Origin: Paragonimus skrjabini miyazakii | Lineage: Eukaryota; Platyhelminthes; Trematoda; Plagiorchiida; Troglotrematidae | Reading direction: 5' to 3' | NCBI GenBank assembly: GCA_014338405.1 | Contig: JTDE01021428.1 | Location: 1-64,000, forward strand | Length of the DNA: 64,000 bases | Notes under the pieces: model-generated | What the model saw: the letters and a program-made list of their open reading frames with translations, nothing else | Told to the model about the DNA's origin: nothing | Databases searched by the model: none | Shown: positions 42,388-52,880 of the stretch, in pieces | Layout: each line of letters opens with the position of its first letter | Position numbering within the stretch: position 1 is the stretch's first letter | Translations under genes and position numbers: made by a program

Positions 42388-42654
42388 CGGATTCCTGTCC
42401 AGCTTGAGAGATAGCTGCTCCATAGTCAAACAGATTGAGACTATCTACCATAGAGGTAGACAACGTTGTCATGGGATATAAGGAAGTAGATGGTTTTGTA
42501 AGGTTAGGTCCGGGTATATTCATTCTTATGTTGGCCAGCTGGATGTTTGCGTTTGCCATTCCATTGTTGGCACTCCCTGCTAGAAGAGCTGCCGCGAAAG
42601 CATTAACTTGATCTTGCGTAGGATTTGCGGTGCAACCTATTAGGTTAGGAGATA
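42388..42654 (-). CDS. Quaking-like gene, exon D
   Basis: This 267-nt exon is symmetric in phase 1. The acceptor is TGCATTACAG|TATCTC and the donor GGAATCCG|GTAGGT. It encodes SPNLIGCTANPTQDQVNAFA, an alanine/asparagine-rich stretch, PGPNLTKPSTSLYPMTTLS and a segment ending SQAGQES. It has the same low-complexity A/N/S/T/P character as exon C. The single base left by exon C completes a V codon here. If the donor is not used, the frame stops at 42374, only a few codons later. No known domain is recognised. The exon lies about 4.5 kb downstream of exon C, across an intron that contains an assembly gap. Confidence 0.7.
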
Positions 42655-45600
42655 CTGTAATGCAGAACAATAATGACAATAAATATGCTTGATTATACTT
42701 TGGTTAGATTCTTCTCAAGTTATGGTTGATTTCAATTCATAGTACAAAGAAACAGTTAGAAGTTAAGATTAAATTGTTGTTTGTGTAAATGGAAGTTAGA
42801 TAATGGACTAGCAGGAAAACAGTGAAATGATTACTTTTGTTTCATTCGACCTAGTTGGATAATGTAAAGAACTTGACACTTTACCTTGGACTGTAAGCGA
42901 GATGGTCCACGATTAGTCATATCCACAAAGAAAATTCAAAGGCAAAGTTTGGCTGACTTACTAAAATAATGATATTTTGGATACTTCAGTGCTAATTTGT
43001 TAATGCTGGCGTTGCTCACATACCTTTCAACAATCTCAACATTGAAAACAAAGCATAGTCTTAAGGTCATTAGAATTATCACCAATCTTCTCATCGGAAG
43101 TTGATTAGTCATGTATTGTTAGACTGTTTTCTAAACAGTTAATTTTTGAAAGGGGTCGACTGGAAAGTCTATAGGAATGCGACAGCTGCGATCAATTGCG
43201 GGTGATGTTCGACTTCAGAATCTAGAATTGTCATTGTTATACCTGCGCCGATAAAAGGTATGCCACGTAATCGCGCCCATTGTCCGCTCATCCCAAATAT
43301 TGTGGACCTTGGAAAAGTTCACATGATAACGTCACCCATTGACAAAGGCGAAAATCAGTTTGTTTGTTGAGCTTTATGCCCAAATGTTGAATCTGTTTCT
43401 ACATGGGTACACAATTTTATCTTCGGAAGGCAAGAATTAGAAGGCCTTTGCACGGGATTATTGGAGTAAATTAACATAGACAGTAGGCTAGATAAGTATC
43501 ATTGGTTGTCGCATCTTGAACTTTACTTCGTAAACTATATGTGCCTTGTCACATAAATGTTCACTACTTGTTTTGCAACGTTCACACGTTTGCACTGATA
43601 CCAAACAACGTTGGTTTCTTGCGGGAGATTGACTTTTCATCATTTCTTCCATCATTCTACAGTTGCAAAGAGCTCTCTCCACCGGTCATCACTTTGTTGT
43701 TTGCATCCCGTTCACGATGATCGTGAAAATGTATCGTTTCCGTCGAATTACTGATACTGTTGCAAGTTTCCGCATACTTTACGTCAAAATATCCCAATTT
43801 CTCCCCCGGGTCGTCAGACAAACTAACTAAGTAGCTATCTTAAATTTCATAAGAATGATCCCCAACTATTCCCGCTATAGTTATTATAGTGACACGCCTG
43901 TCGTTTCACGTAAAATGGCTGAAATAACTGACAACTGTTTGAAAACTGACTGCAAAGTTTGTGTACGTTTTTACTCTTCCACACTGGCCTTGTCGCTCGT
44001 TTTCTGATTCTGCAGTTCTGTCCGCAAAAGATTTGAAACTAACGGCCACTTGTGTAGCCTTTCACTCCATGGTTGAATGTATTCGACGCTCACCTTTACG
44101 ACATCAAACTGTCACAGTATCTGGGGGTATCGTGGTACTTCTGGCGCGTCACATCACGGCATTTGGTGTTTTTATCTGTTATATCCACTTCACCCAGTGC
44201 ATGTTTGATGAGTTCGCATTACAGCCGTGGGTCACGTAGAAATGCCAAGATGTCTATTGAACTCTTTTCTCGTTTTAGTAATAGATCATAATTTTTGCCC
44301 TGTCTTATAGTAATACAAAAGGAGAATTTTGGTAATTATCGTAAGTTACTTATCAGTCGGCTGGTGATACCTATACAATAGCATCAAATACTCATCATTT
44401 TGTGACTGAAGCAATAAATCTAATTCGCCTTGCTACATCAATTTTCTTGAATAGTTTCGACTAGCTGCACAGCATACTACTTCATTTACTCCTATAGAAT
44501 TATGTTTCATTTACCATCAGCTTGTACTGAAAGCAGTTGGTATCAGTATACTGAGGGGGTCGGCTTTATAACCTTGACAACCTGCGTCGTCTCCATTCAA
44601 CTTGTCTGCTATAAAGCATAGCAATCGCTCTGAACATAGAAACAGGCACCCTTTGGCATCTCTGAAAAATTCCGCAAGAGATTTAACGTGTTAAGCTAAC
44701 CGCGGTAATTCCAATATTCACAGGTGTCACATGAAATGCTATTTATACACTAAAATATAGCTGGCGGAGACTGTTTTCATCGGCAATAAGATGCAGTTAT
44801 TTAAACCAGCTGCATGAACGATCACCCAGAGTATCTAACACAAAGCACCTGGTCTTCGTGCCCTATACTGGAGTGTAAGCACAAAGGTAATCAAACCAGT
44901 GACATAATAGCCTTGTAATTTACTGTACCGGTACACTATTATAGCAGATGGGATAGAAGAGGTTGTGTTCAAATTTAAAACCTCCAAATCACTTTTTTCA
45001 TTCAATCGTTCGATTCCTCCAGGTTCCAGTCGTATAGCAGCTAAATGTGAATGTGTTGTACTTGACGAAGAACGTTTTGCAAACACTTTGCTTCAGCGAC
45101 AACTAACGAAGTGATGGGCGGTTGTTTTAACTGTGTTACGCCCAATTCGAACCACGTACTCTGAGGAACTGAACATCCAAATTGTAGTTCAGACACTGAC
45201 ATTTAGACCAGGAAGTCACGATTACTGGGTTTGTAGGGAAGGAAGTGTGTTGCTTCCTTTGACTCATGCACTCTTTTACCTCCAACATTTTGCTGTTAGT
45301 CACCAGAACAGATCGTTCGAACAACCTCTCCGAACACATTATCAGACTGTGTTGCTTACTCTTCAGTTTACAGACCAATCACTAAAGAAGTGATTCAACA
45401 ACCAGGAAAAATAGAAAGAAGTCTTTCGACCTCAGTACACTGTTCGCAACGTCCAAGATTCACATGTTATCGTTGGATGGGTGCATCAAAGTTCCGCTTT
45501 AGAAAAGACCATTAAATCGATCACGTATTTCTGTTCAAGCCACAGTGGATTACGCCAGAAAGCAAAATTTGAGGAATAAACATTTCGATCTTCCTGAAAA

Positions 45601-47577
45601 CTCAATAACACACGAATCACACCACAGTAAAAGACAATAAAAATCGTGCAAAAGATTGTTAAACTTTGTGGTGCGTTAGCGCCGTTAACAACAAAAAGGT
45701 AGACTTATCTGAACGCGAAGGCAGCGATCGAGTGTGGATGGTGTTTAATTTTGAAAAAGGTAAACTATCGAACAGAACGTACACACTGAAACGGACCGTA
45801 CTGATTCAATGAGCATATAAGTTAACTAATTACTAATGTACTTTATTATATACATTAAATACCCCTCAAAATTTGTCGCAGCCGTCATAGTTTCGGTCAG
45901 TTCCTTTCAAACAGTTTTTATCGTTTTAGAGCTCATGAGTAGTGTATATCCTTACCCTGAGCGGGACTGGAACTTCGCCCACATTTTCATGAGCGAACCA
46001 TGTTGATTGCTGCACTACTGACCTAATAATGAGTATGACTGAGTTAACCTATACAAACGTTTGGCCATATCCATTTGTGAGTGATGCCTATTGTGTAGAC
46101 TGCAGTAACGGTTGATTGAGTGACAAAGAAAATACAGGACGATCCACTGCGAATTATGGCTTTATACCTTGTAAAAGCGTTGTGATGCACCAAGCGTAAA
46201 AGCTGAAAACAAAAAAGCGCTGCACTGTTTTTTTTAGTGGTATCCCGTTAGGATCCAGTTTTCTGTCAATTACAGTGGTAAAGCACTGACTGCTCAAATG
46301 ATTGTTGTCGTGTTGTCATACTATACGTGAGTTTATGTTTCATTTTTGAACCAGTGGTAAATTTGAATGACGTTCTATGTAAATCAGCTCAGTGAAGTTG
46401 ATTCGCAATATTCTGTCACTATAAAACAGCCTATATTGTAGCGAAAAGGCGTCCAATAAAGCACAATCTTTATTGNNNNNNNNNNNNNNNNNNNNNNNNN
46501 NNNNNNNNNNNNNNNNNNNNNNNNNNNNNNNNNNNNNNNNNNNNNNNNNNNNNNNNNNNNNNNNNNNNNNNNNNNGCCACGTCTCGCCCGTTGGTCCGAT
46601 CCGGTCGAGCGATGACTCATCCGGTCGCCCACGCCGTTCTCCATCCGCTCACCGTGGATGTTTGAACGCACCTCCCCCTTGCGTTGGGGTATTCCGCCGT
46701 GAGCTGGAATGCTCGCACTTCCTGCCTGATAATCCCCCACAATATGAGCTGTGTTTCTTGTTTCAAGTGTCATATTCATTAGATTTAAAGCCCACTATTC
46801 CCGTGCTCATCAATGGGACATCCGCACATACTGAGCTTTCTCGACAGGGTTAACGGATAACTTTCACCCATGTTAGTTAATTGCGTAACTAACGGAATTC
46901 AAGAGTTACAGACTAATCCAAACTTACATTCATCCGGGACTTTCTGCATATAGTTGGGTCACCACTGCACAATGTAACATTGTCAAATGTGTGGCTTGAC
47001 TGCATGCCGTTTCACATGAGTGTCACATGAGGTATTTGAAAAATCTGACTAAAGCGATTGGTGCAAATAGCTAAATACCGGGAAACTGGAAACTAACAGT
47101 TACAAAATGTTGTTTTGAAAAAATTCGGATCTCGTAACACATCCTTACCGGCGGTTTGTAAACCTGAGGTCATAGTGAAAGGCAGGGCAGACAATCCGAG
47201 CCCGGGTGTGGAGGCCGACAGCGGGGTAGGCAACGGTAAGCCCATACCTACAGGAGCACCTGGACTGACCGCACCAACCGTCTGTCCCAAGACATTGGAG
47301 AACATTGAATTCGATAAGTAAGAGGTAAGATTTCCGCCATTTGGAAGACTAAGGGGAGAAGTTCCTGTGGGTTGTTGAATAGCTGATGTTGCTGCAGACC
47401 CGGGTAGGCTGACTAGGGCTGGATTAAGTGTTATACTGGAGGATTGTGACTGTAGGCGTGCGAGTAGTTGGTTAGTAGATTGTGAGGCCGTAGGCTGGAA
47501 CAACTGAGCTGCAGCTGCTGCAGCTACAGCAGCCTGATTATTTAAGACGGTCATGGATTGCTGCTGAAGTATCAGTT

Positions 47578-47608
<31 letters not shown>

Positions 47609-50286
47609 TTGCTGCTGTTGAAGTTGCTGAGCGTGTGCATGTTGGCGATCTTTATCTGTAAGCAAAACCAAAAAAGCGTTATTACCAAACTGAGAGTGAT
47701 TATCATGCTGTGTGTGGGTGTGGAATTACATGTTTAGCGTTTTCAGGCTACTACACTGATACACAACACAAAAGCACACAGATAGCAAGCAACACAGTGG
47801 AAAAATGTGCAAGCAACACTCGGCAACATTGTATTAGAAAGTCACAAAACGTTTGACTGGTGTAACACTGTGTGGTCATCCTAGTTTTACCTACAACGCA
47901 CAGCCACGTTTAGTTTTGCCTCAATTTGATTACGAGGTCTAGTATAACAGTGATTAGTTCAAGTATTACTCAAATGCATTTAATGGCTCACGTGAGTTAG
48001 AAGCGCGACACGTCAGACCGTAAGCAGCACTTACAAGAAAAGTGAAAGAATGAACAAACGTATTGCCAAGTCGTTTGATAATTACCGGTTAAACTCACAT
48101 CTCTGTCGTCAACACAAGCTGAACAGTGAAGTATTAAGCCTTTTATGTCTTCTTAAATGCAACAGCCTTAGATCCGACTTGAAGACGAGGTGTTACACAA
48201 GTAATTGAGGGATAACTGTACGAAAAACCGACGTTTGTAGACAAAAAGATTAAAAGAAAAGGTCACGTAACTGAGTGCGATCGGTTTACACAAAATAGCA
48301 TGATAAAGTACAGGGATAAACTACGTCTAGTGTGGGGGTGTCCTAAAGGTGACTGGTTTAACTGTTGCACACCTGATGACTTGTATTTGTCCGTAATATT
48401 CAACTTTGTGGAACACAAATCCCAATTCTGGTGCAGTTGTTATGTACCGCATGTTGATTAAGTTTCCTGCCCAGCTCCAGATTGAGGAGAACTTTGATTC
48501 GTGTTGGATGATGACCTGGTAAAACGCCGACACACAGTTGCTTGCAACATTTTCCCTGTCCGACGAGATAAATGTCTTTAACAGTCACGTCAACTAACTC
48601 TTTGGGTGACAAAAATGCCGATTCCTCGTTGCCCAGTGCAGGTTTACATTTGAAGAAAATCACACAAAAACAACATCAGATAATTACAACCGTCAAAGTG
48701 TTGCTGACACATGCATTTAGTGTGGTTCCCATGCTGTCTGCCTTACTGTTTGGTGCATGCCACTCACTCTTCATCCATACATCACCTGAATCGCAGTCAT
48801 CCTTATACGACAAGAAGGAACCAGCTATTTCGGATGCACTGTCTTTCAGATTGACTTCATCGGATAAAGGACTTGCTGTATTCGAGATGGGGTATTCATG
48901 ATGTATTTCACTCCGGTAGGTACCGTTGATGATGGCCAGTTCCATGAGTTGACGCCTTTTTAACACATCTTCACCGTTTGGCTGTAAACATGTTAAAAAC
49001 TTTATCTTGTTGAAGATAAGCGGTATAGGGTCTGAGATAACAAAATACATTTCCTTGGGCTTTCCTATTATGTGGTTTTGTGTATAGTTTATAACCGCGT
49101 ATAGCTTTAGAGCTTTTGTAGAAGGTCGAAACCCACAGGCAACATATCATAGTCATTTAGTAGTATTTAACAGTGAGCATATTCAAACAAACAACAATAA
49201 GTAAGGTGAATTCCCCAAGATAATGAAGTAACCGTGACTCTACTGCCCTGTTGTTCACCATGCATAACTCGAAACTTGACCTTCACGCGCAGGATGACAC
49301 CGTGACACCAGAACTAAAGAAGAACAAGAAAAAATCGGCCAAGAGAATGTCCGGATACGTATTACTTTTCTGGCACTTAGATTTTGCCTGACTATCCACT
49401 GAATGTTAATGAACCGGTGCTGATCAAAATCTGGTGTAAATTATGCCTAAATAATTATTGATCATTCAGCGAATTCATTCCTCTTGCCTATTACCTAGTT
49501 TCATTCAATAATCACATCTTGTAGCACTGACCCTGTTTTGTTAATGGACCGTTTCTGATTTGATAACATTTGCTTTGGGTTAGTTGATGCACATCTCAGT
49601 TATCGATCAATAGCTTTACGTTTCATTATTGGTCACAGTTCATTACCAATTGGAATAGCTCATCAATGTTTTGACCGCTATCCCAGCGATCCTTCAAATG
49701 TGACCCTATTCCATTAAAATAATGTGATCACTTACCTGATACTATGATTGAACCTAATCCTGAACCCTTGAAGAGGCTTTCATTAAAACACTCATTGGTT
49801 ATCTACCCTAAATGGAATAACTTGATAAATATCGATAACATGGAGTTTATTTGGGGCTAATCGAAAATGGTTATTGATTTGTTATTACCATTGGTGACAG
49901 TTAGAACCACCTTACTCAATATGACGAGACGGCATACAATTTAGAAATGATGTTATGAATGCAAATACAAAAAGTTCGCGAGCACAAAGGGACATCTGAG
50001 TTGAATAAGTGGCTGTTAATTTGAACACACCCAAAACATTGTTGCTATTGCTATTGCTGCTGAAAAAGTGCACACAAACAGCACCTTCTCATAGGCAGAA
50101 GCACGCCAGATGGCAGTGTTTATGAATAAATGGGTTGGAAGCCGCAAAAGCCGATCAGTAGGCGCAGACACAGGCTCACACACACACACGCGCACACACA
50201 GTCACGCAGCGATGTGACAAAAGCATACCATTGAGCACAGCAAGTTCCATCAGCTGCAGTTGTTTAAGTCTGTCTTCATTCTCCGG
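42388..50286 (-). CDS. Quaking/How-like STAR RNA-binding protein, 3' part of gene (exons A/B, C, D)
   Basis: This is the visible 3' portion of a multi-exon gene. The name rests on the QUA2 segment: exon B reads LKRRQLMELAIINGTYR and exon A reads RLKQLQLMELAVLNG, nearly the same as the segment after the KH domain in vertebrate Quaking and Drosophila How. Known family members bind ACUAAY-type RNA elements as dimers (QUA1 dimerises; KH plus QUA2 bind RNA) and control splicing, stability and translation. The proposed spliced order is A or B, then C, then D, with clean AG/GT borders and matching phases (0 into A or B, 1 at every later junction). Downstream of QUA2 the protein is low complexity: Q tract, A-rich, then S/T/P/G/N/L-rich. 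The KH and QUA1 exons were not found up to 64 kb, so the 5' part probably lies outside. Family assignment is firm; the full exon set is inferred. Confidence 0.85.
43140..43215 (+). repeat. SINE-like fragment (3' part)
   Basis: TCGACTGGAAAGTCTATAGG followed by AATGCGACAGCTG matches the 3' part of the copies at 10.6 and 52.85 kb. It lies in the C-D intron of the Quaking-like gene, in the opposite orientation to the gene. Confidence 0.55.
46476..46575. other. Assembly gap (100 N)
   Basis: This is a run of exactly 100 N, the usual placeholder for a scaffold gap of unknown size. It lies in the intron between exons C and D of the Quaking-like gene. An extra exon could be hidden in it. Confidence 1.
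46576..46740. other. GC-rich block beside the first gap
   Basis: This stretch is clearly richer in G and C than its surroundings and starts at the gap edge. Both strands are open: plus has VFRRELECSHFLPDN, minus has PAHGGIPQRKGEVRSN. It may be the end of a repeat that broke the assembly. No family recognised. Confidence 0.35.
46872..46893. promoter_or_regulatory. Palindrome with ACTAAC core in the C-D intron
   Basis: GTTAGTTA, six bases, then TAACTAAC form a perfect inverted repeat, about 260 nt downstream of the exon C donor. ACTAAC is the core of the Quaking-type response element and is also close to a branch-point sequence. A regulatory role is inference. Confidence 0.3.
47149..47655 (-). 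CDS. Quaking-like gene, exon C (Q-tract low-complexity exon)
   Basis: This 507-nt exon is symmetric (phase 1 in, phase 1 out). The acceptor is GCTTACAG|ATAAAG and the donor is the strong ACCGCCG|GTAAGG. It encodes DKDRQHAHAQQL, then 15 consecutive glutamines (47576-47620, CAA mixed with CAG), LILQQQ, an alanine-rich stretch (AAVAAAAAAQ), and a long S/T/P/G/L-rich tail containing LFQPTASQSTNQLLARLQ. Such disordered Q/A-rich C-termini are known in How and other STAR proteins. If the donor is ignored, the frame continues KDVLRDPNFF and stops at 47093, a possible retained-intron end. Length and codon content are strongly coding-like compared with the surrounding DNA. Confidence 0.85.
47576..47620 (-). 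repeat. CAA/CAG trinucleotide tract encoding polyglutamine
   Basis: Fifteen glutamine codons in a row lie inside exon C: one CAA, two CAG, five CAA, two CAG, five CAA. The mixture of codons suggests a fairly stable tract. Its length may vary between individuals. Confidence 0.9.
48327..48663 (-). other. Open reading frames of unknown nature downstream of exon B
   Basis: Two overlapping minus-strand frames follow the exon B frame closely. One (48400-48663) includes KELVDVTVKDIYLVGQG and PGHHPTRIKVLLN. The other (48327-48533) includes NLINMRYITTAPELGF and FHKVEYYGQIQVIRC. The stretch is less AT-rich and more open than its surroundings. It may be a 3' UTR of the exon B read-through form, an unrecognised exon, or a broken coding relic. 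A short stretch near 32.8 kb looks weakly similar in DNA. I do not recognise a family. Confidence 0.25.
48768..48981 (-). CDS. Quaking-like gene, QUA2 exon B (alternative version 2, long form)
   Basis: The acceptor TTTACAG|CCAAAC opens an exon in phase 0 that reads PNGEDVLKRRQLMELAIIN and continues GTYRSE. This is closer to How and Quaking than exon A is. Three ends are possible. A GT after exactly 58 nt (exon end 48924) would copy the layout of exon A. A second donor, AAGA|GTGAGTGG (exon end 48768), is also in phase 1, fits exon C, and keeps the family-conserved GTYR. Reading on without splicing gives a stop at 48676 and an alternative C-terminus. The extension is rich in S, D and E. The 214-nt form is listed because it keeps GTYR and has the best donor, but I cannot tell which form is used. 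Confidence 0.7.
49579..49602 (-). promoter_or_regulatory. Possible bipartite STAR response element between the QUA2 exons
   Basis: On the sense (minus) strand TAAC is followed, 14 bases later, by ACTAAC. Quaking and How are known to favour ACUAAY with a nearby UAAY half site, and Quaking controls its own splicing in vertebrates. Such a pair also occurs by chance every few kilobases in AT-rich DNA. Confidence 0.3.
50178..50203. repeat. CA/CG dinucleotide microsatellite
   Basis: This CACACACACACGCGCACACACA run lies just inside the intron downstream of the exon A donor. Confidence 0.7.
50229..50286 (-). CDS. Quaking-like gene, QUA2 exon A (alternative version 1)
   Basis: This 58-nt exon encodes 19 residues, PENEDRLKQLQLMELAVLN, plus one base. 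Read on the minus strand, the acceptor is ...GATGAGCAG|CCGGAG after a pyrimidine-rich stretch, and the donor is CTCAATG|GTATGC. It enters in phase 0 and leaves in phase 1. The leaving base joins the first two bases of exon C to make a D codon, giving ...AVLN-D-KDRQ. It is half of the QUA2 helix region of STAR proteins. Unlike Quaking and How, the reading past its donor does not continue with GTYR, so the exon really seems to stop here. The intron upstream carries an ACAAC-type pentamer repeat. Family identity is clear; the borders are inferred from consensus sites. Confidence 0.8.
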
Positions 50287-50342
50287 CTGCTCATCCGATC
50301 CGCATAAGGCGGGGAAAGTGAAGCGCGTTGTGACGGTGCGGT

Positions 50343-50372
50343 GTAGTTGTGTTGTGTTGTGTTGTGTCAGTT
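50343..50372 (-). repeat. Pentamer repeat upstream of exon A
   Basis: On the gene's sense strand ACACA/ACAAC units repeat four to five times (GTGTT on the plus strand), ending about 57 bp before the exon A acceptor. It is a simple repeat in the intron. Confidence 0.6.
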
Positions 50373-52692
50373 GCGGTGTGTGAGAACATGAATTGGAAGA
50401 TGTGTTGGATGAGTGAGTGAGCGGTTTGTGCCAAGGGCAAACATATTGCGGATTAGCAAGTGGAAGGAAGAGACGCCGATGAATAGGAGATTTTGAAAAC
50501 AGGGATAACAAGAGATGAGATTTGTGAAAGCGCGCGGGTTTTTAAGACAGGCAAATCACAAAGAATCAAGCAAACAAACGAACGAAATGGAATACAACCA
50601 AGTTCTAAATTATTACAAAAATGTCACAATGACTGTTTTGACAAAGTGTAAATCAAAGTATTATATGGACACATGATTGAGAACAGTAAGGCTATTGGTT
50701 ACGTCAAAACGGGGTTTGTTAGCACTACTCATCGAAGAACACTGTGTGAATGAATGGGTCAGAACGATACCATTATATCCTTGTATGTTAATTTGAGTTC
50801 AGTTAACGAAGACTATGGAATGGTTAGATTACTCTACCATAGTCTGATGTAAAAAAATATTCGTAATATATAAGACAAACAAATACTGGTGTAATAAAGT
50901 TTAAACAAAAGGAAGTTTGTTAAACTTGATGGTATGCTTTCCACACGTTTTTAAATTTATCTTCAAAGTGGACCAACCGAAGGGCTGAGTTAAATGCAAA
51001 GGTTGTCTGTGGCGTTCACGTTGATATGATCCAACTCCGTGAATTCTGTTGATATTCTTTAACTTCTCAACGTGTGTTTATATTCTGTTTTTCAACTGCC
51101 CAACTTAGTTCATTTTACAGTGGAGAGTTTGTACAGTTATGAACATGAAATCGTGTAACATTCTACCATTTACTTTCAATAGACAATTTACTGATTATAT
51201 ATGAGAACGCCATGTATTTGGAGCATTGATCCTGACATTTATAAACTGCCCACGATAGGAATAATATGCCAACCAAACAAGCTCGTTTCGGTTCTGGAAA
51301 AGGCTAACAAAACCTATTCAACGATTCACACATCTCTTCTCGTTCCTGCCCTTCCAGTGTTGATTCGTCCCAACAGATAGACAGACGAGAAGAAGAACAA
51401 AAAGTAGCACAGTGTGCGTAGGGATTGTGTTTCAATCCCTGGCTAATCAAACAGGCCCTCCTATCTGAAATCTACCCGCCTTGTCAGCCTGTTAACTGGT
51501 GCACGTGTTTTGTCGGACAGTCTATGAACAATGATTTGGCGAGCTTTAGTGGAACGGAATGTTTTCTAAAAACAGTTCCTAGCACAGGCACCCATGCCCC
51601 ATCCCAAGAATCGCCAATCATTGCTGATTTTTGCACTGTTTGTTTCCGATCAGCCGAATGAATACAAACTTGTCAGTTAGCACAATAGCTGTGTACCTTT
51701 AGAATTCCCTCTTAACACTAAACTGTAACTCAGTAGTTCTTTTGGCTATTTCAGTGTACTGAACAAGGTGTGTAGTGTCCCCCAACAGGTGCAGATCACT
51801 TAGCCCACCCATGTATAGTTGATAAACAAATGTCATGTCAGTGTCCATACGTCTTTCATCTTCCAAGTATGCGTCAGTGATACCTACTTGTGGACTCGTG
51901 TTCACACTACCGACACGTAGACAAGAGAAGAACGGGACAATTTAGTGAGTAGGCCCAATAAAACTCCTGAATAGATTTGGCCTACATACATACACTCTTG
52001 CATTAGCCTCTGCGACTAAACTGACATAAAATGTATCCCTCAATCTTGTACTTTATAGCTTCTACTAGGTTGAGAGAAGGCGTCTGGCAACAGCCAAGAG
52101 CTCGGTGTATCGGTCCGCCCACAAAGTCTAGTTGACAATGGCACACCGACATGTGTGTATTCGTGCACACGTACATATCACCTTATCCCTTGAAAAAGAA
52201 ACACCTTCTGGGAGAAAGCATAAGTGTTTCCTCTAAGGCGATACAACACTTACTCCCACGGAATCCGATCGATGTTGGTATGACATAGAGAGTGGGAAAA
52301 CTATACTTCGTTAAAACCATCAAGGAAGACATTCACTTACGATCAGTACTCACGTATAGCCGAGACTGTCTAAACTACCTCCGGATATTACGCACCTTTT
52401 AAAATGTAGCATGCTATCAAACGACTCTCCATTGAAGGGTATTATGAGGATTAATCAGCCGTCATACGATAACTAATGTTCACAAGTTGAAGTAAACAAC
52501 AACAATATTCGCAAGCGGTTTCTACTCAAATCAGAGATTTCGACCTGTGTCGGAAAGCCTAATCGTCGGGTCATCGATTGGATTTAACCGACAGAAACTG
52601 TATCCTCTCGAGATGAGCGGGTAACCCGATCATTAGTCACAAGCAAAAATGGTTGAGTGTACACATATGATAATTCGGTCGTGCCTAATGTG

Positions 52693-52880
52693 AGGTCAAT
52701 GGCGCAGTGGTCAACACGGTTGTCTCACAAAAGCGTGACCGGAGTCCTATTCCCGGCAGTGACAAGGATATGCACTAGTGACGAGCTCATATGAGAGCGA
52801 AACTCCACTCTAATGCTTCTTTTCGAAACAGACTAGTTGGAAAATCTAGAGGAATGCGACAGCTGTGAACAGTTTTGGGT
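52693..52880 (+). repeat. tRNA-derived SINE-like copy (best preserved)
   Basis: This is the clearest member. The head GTCAATGGCGCAGTGGTCAA has an A box, and GACCGGAGTCCTATTCCCGG has a B box about 35 bp on. The body GACGAGCTCATATGAGAGCG, then AAACTCC, is followed by a 3' part containing GGAAAATCTAGAGGAATGCG. The two boxes at tRNA-like spacing suggest an internal RNA polymerase III promoter. Flanking direct repeats were not identified. Confidence 0.75.

Larger units (their letters stand above)
42655..47148 (-). other. Intron C-D of the Quaking-like gene, with assembly gap
   Basis: This stretch of about 4.5 kb separates exons C and D and contains the 100-N gap at 46476-46575, so its true length is unknown. 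It holds a SINE 3' piece near 43.14 kb, a perfect 8-bp-arm palindrome with ACTAAC at 46872-46893, an ATTAGT (ACTAAT on the sense strand) at 42912-42917 and a GC-rich block beside the gap. No further convincing exon was seen. Short frames near 43.5, 44.0, 44.9 and 45.2 kb have no family resemblance. Confidence 0.5.
48982..50228 (-). other. Intron between the two QUA2 exons
   Basis: These 1,247 bp separate exon A from exon B and are AT-rich without a further exon-like frame. A TAAC...ACTAAC pair on the sense strand (49579-49602, 14 bases apart) has the form of a bipartite STAR/Quaking response element. A CA-rich microsatellite (about 50178-50203) sits just downstream of the exon A donor. Confidence 0.5.

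Noticed and set aside
51420..51440. Hairpin AGGGATTG-TGTTT-CAATCCCT, like a tRNA T arm
   Set aside because: The candidate A box is too close for a tRNA and no cloverleaf forms; left as a chance hairpin.
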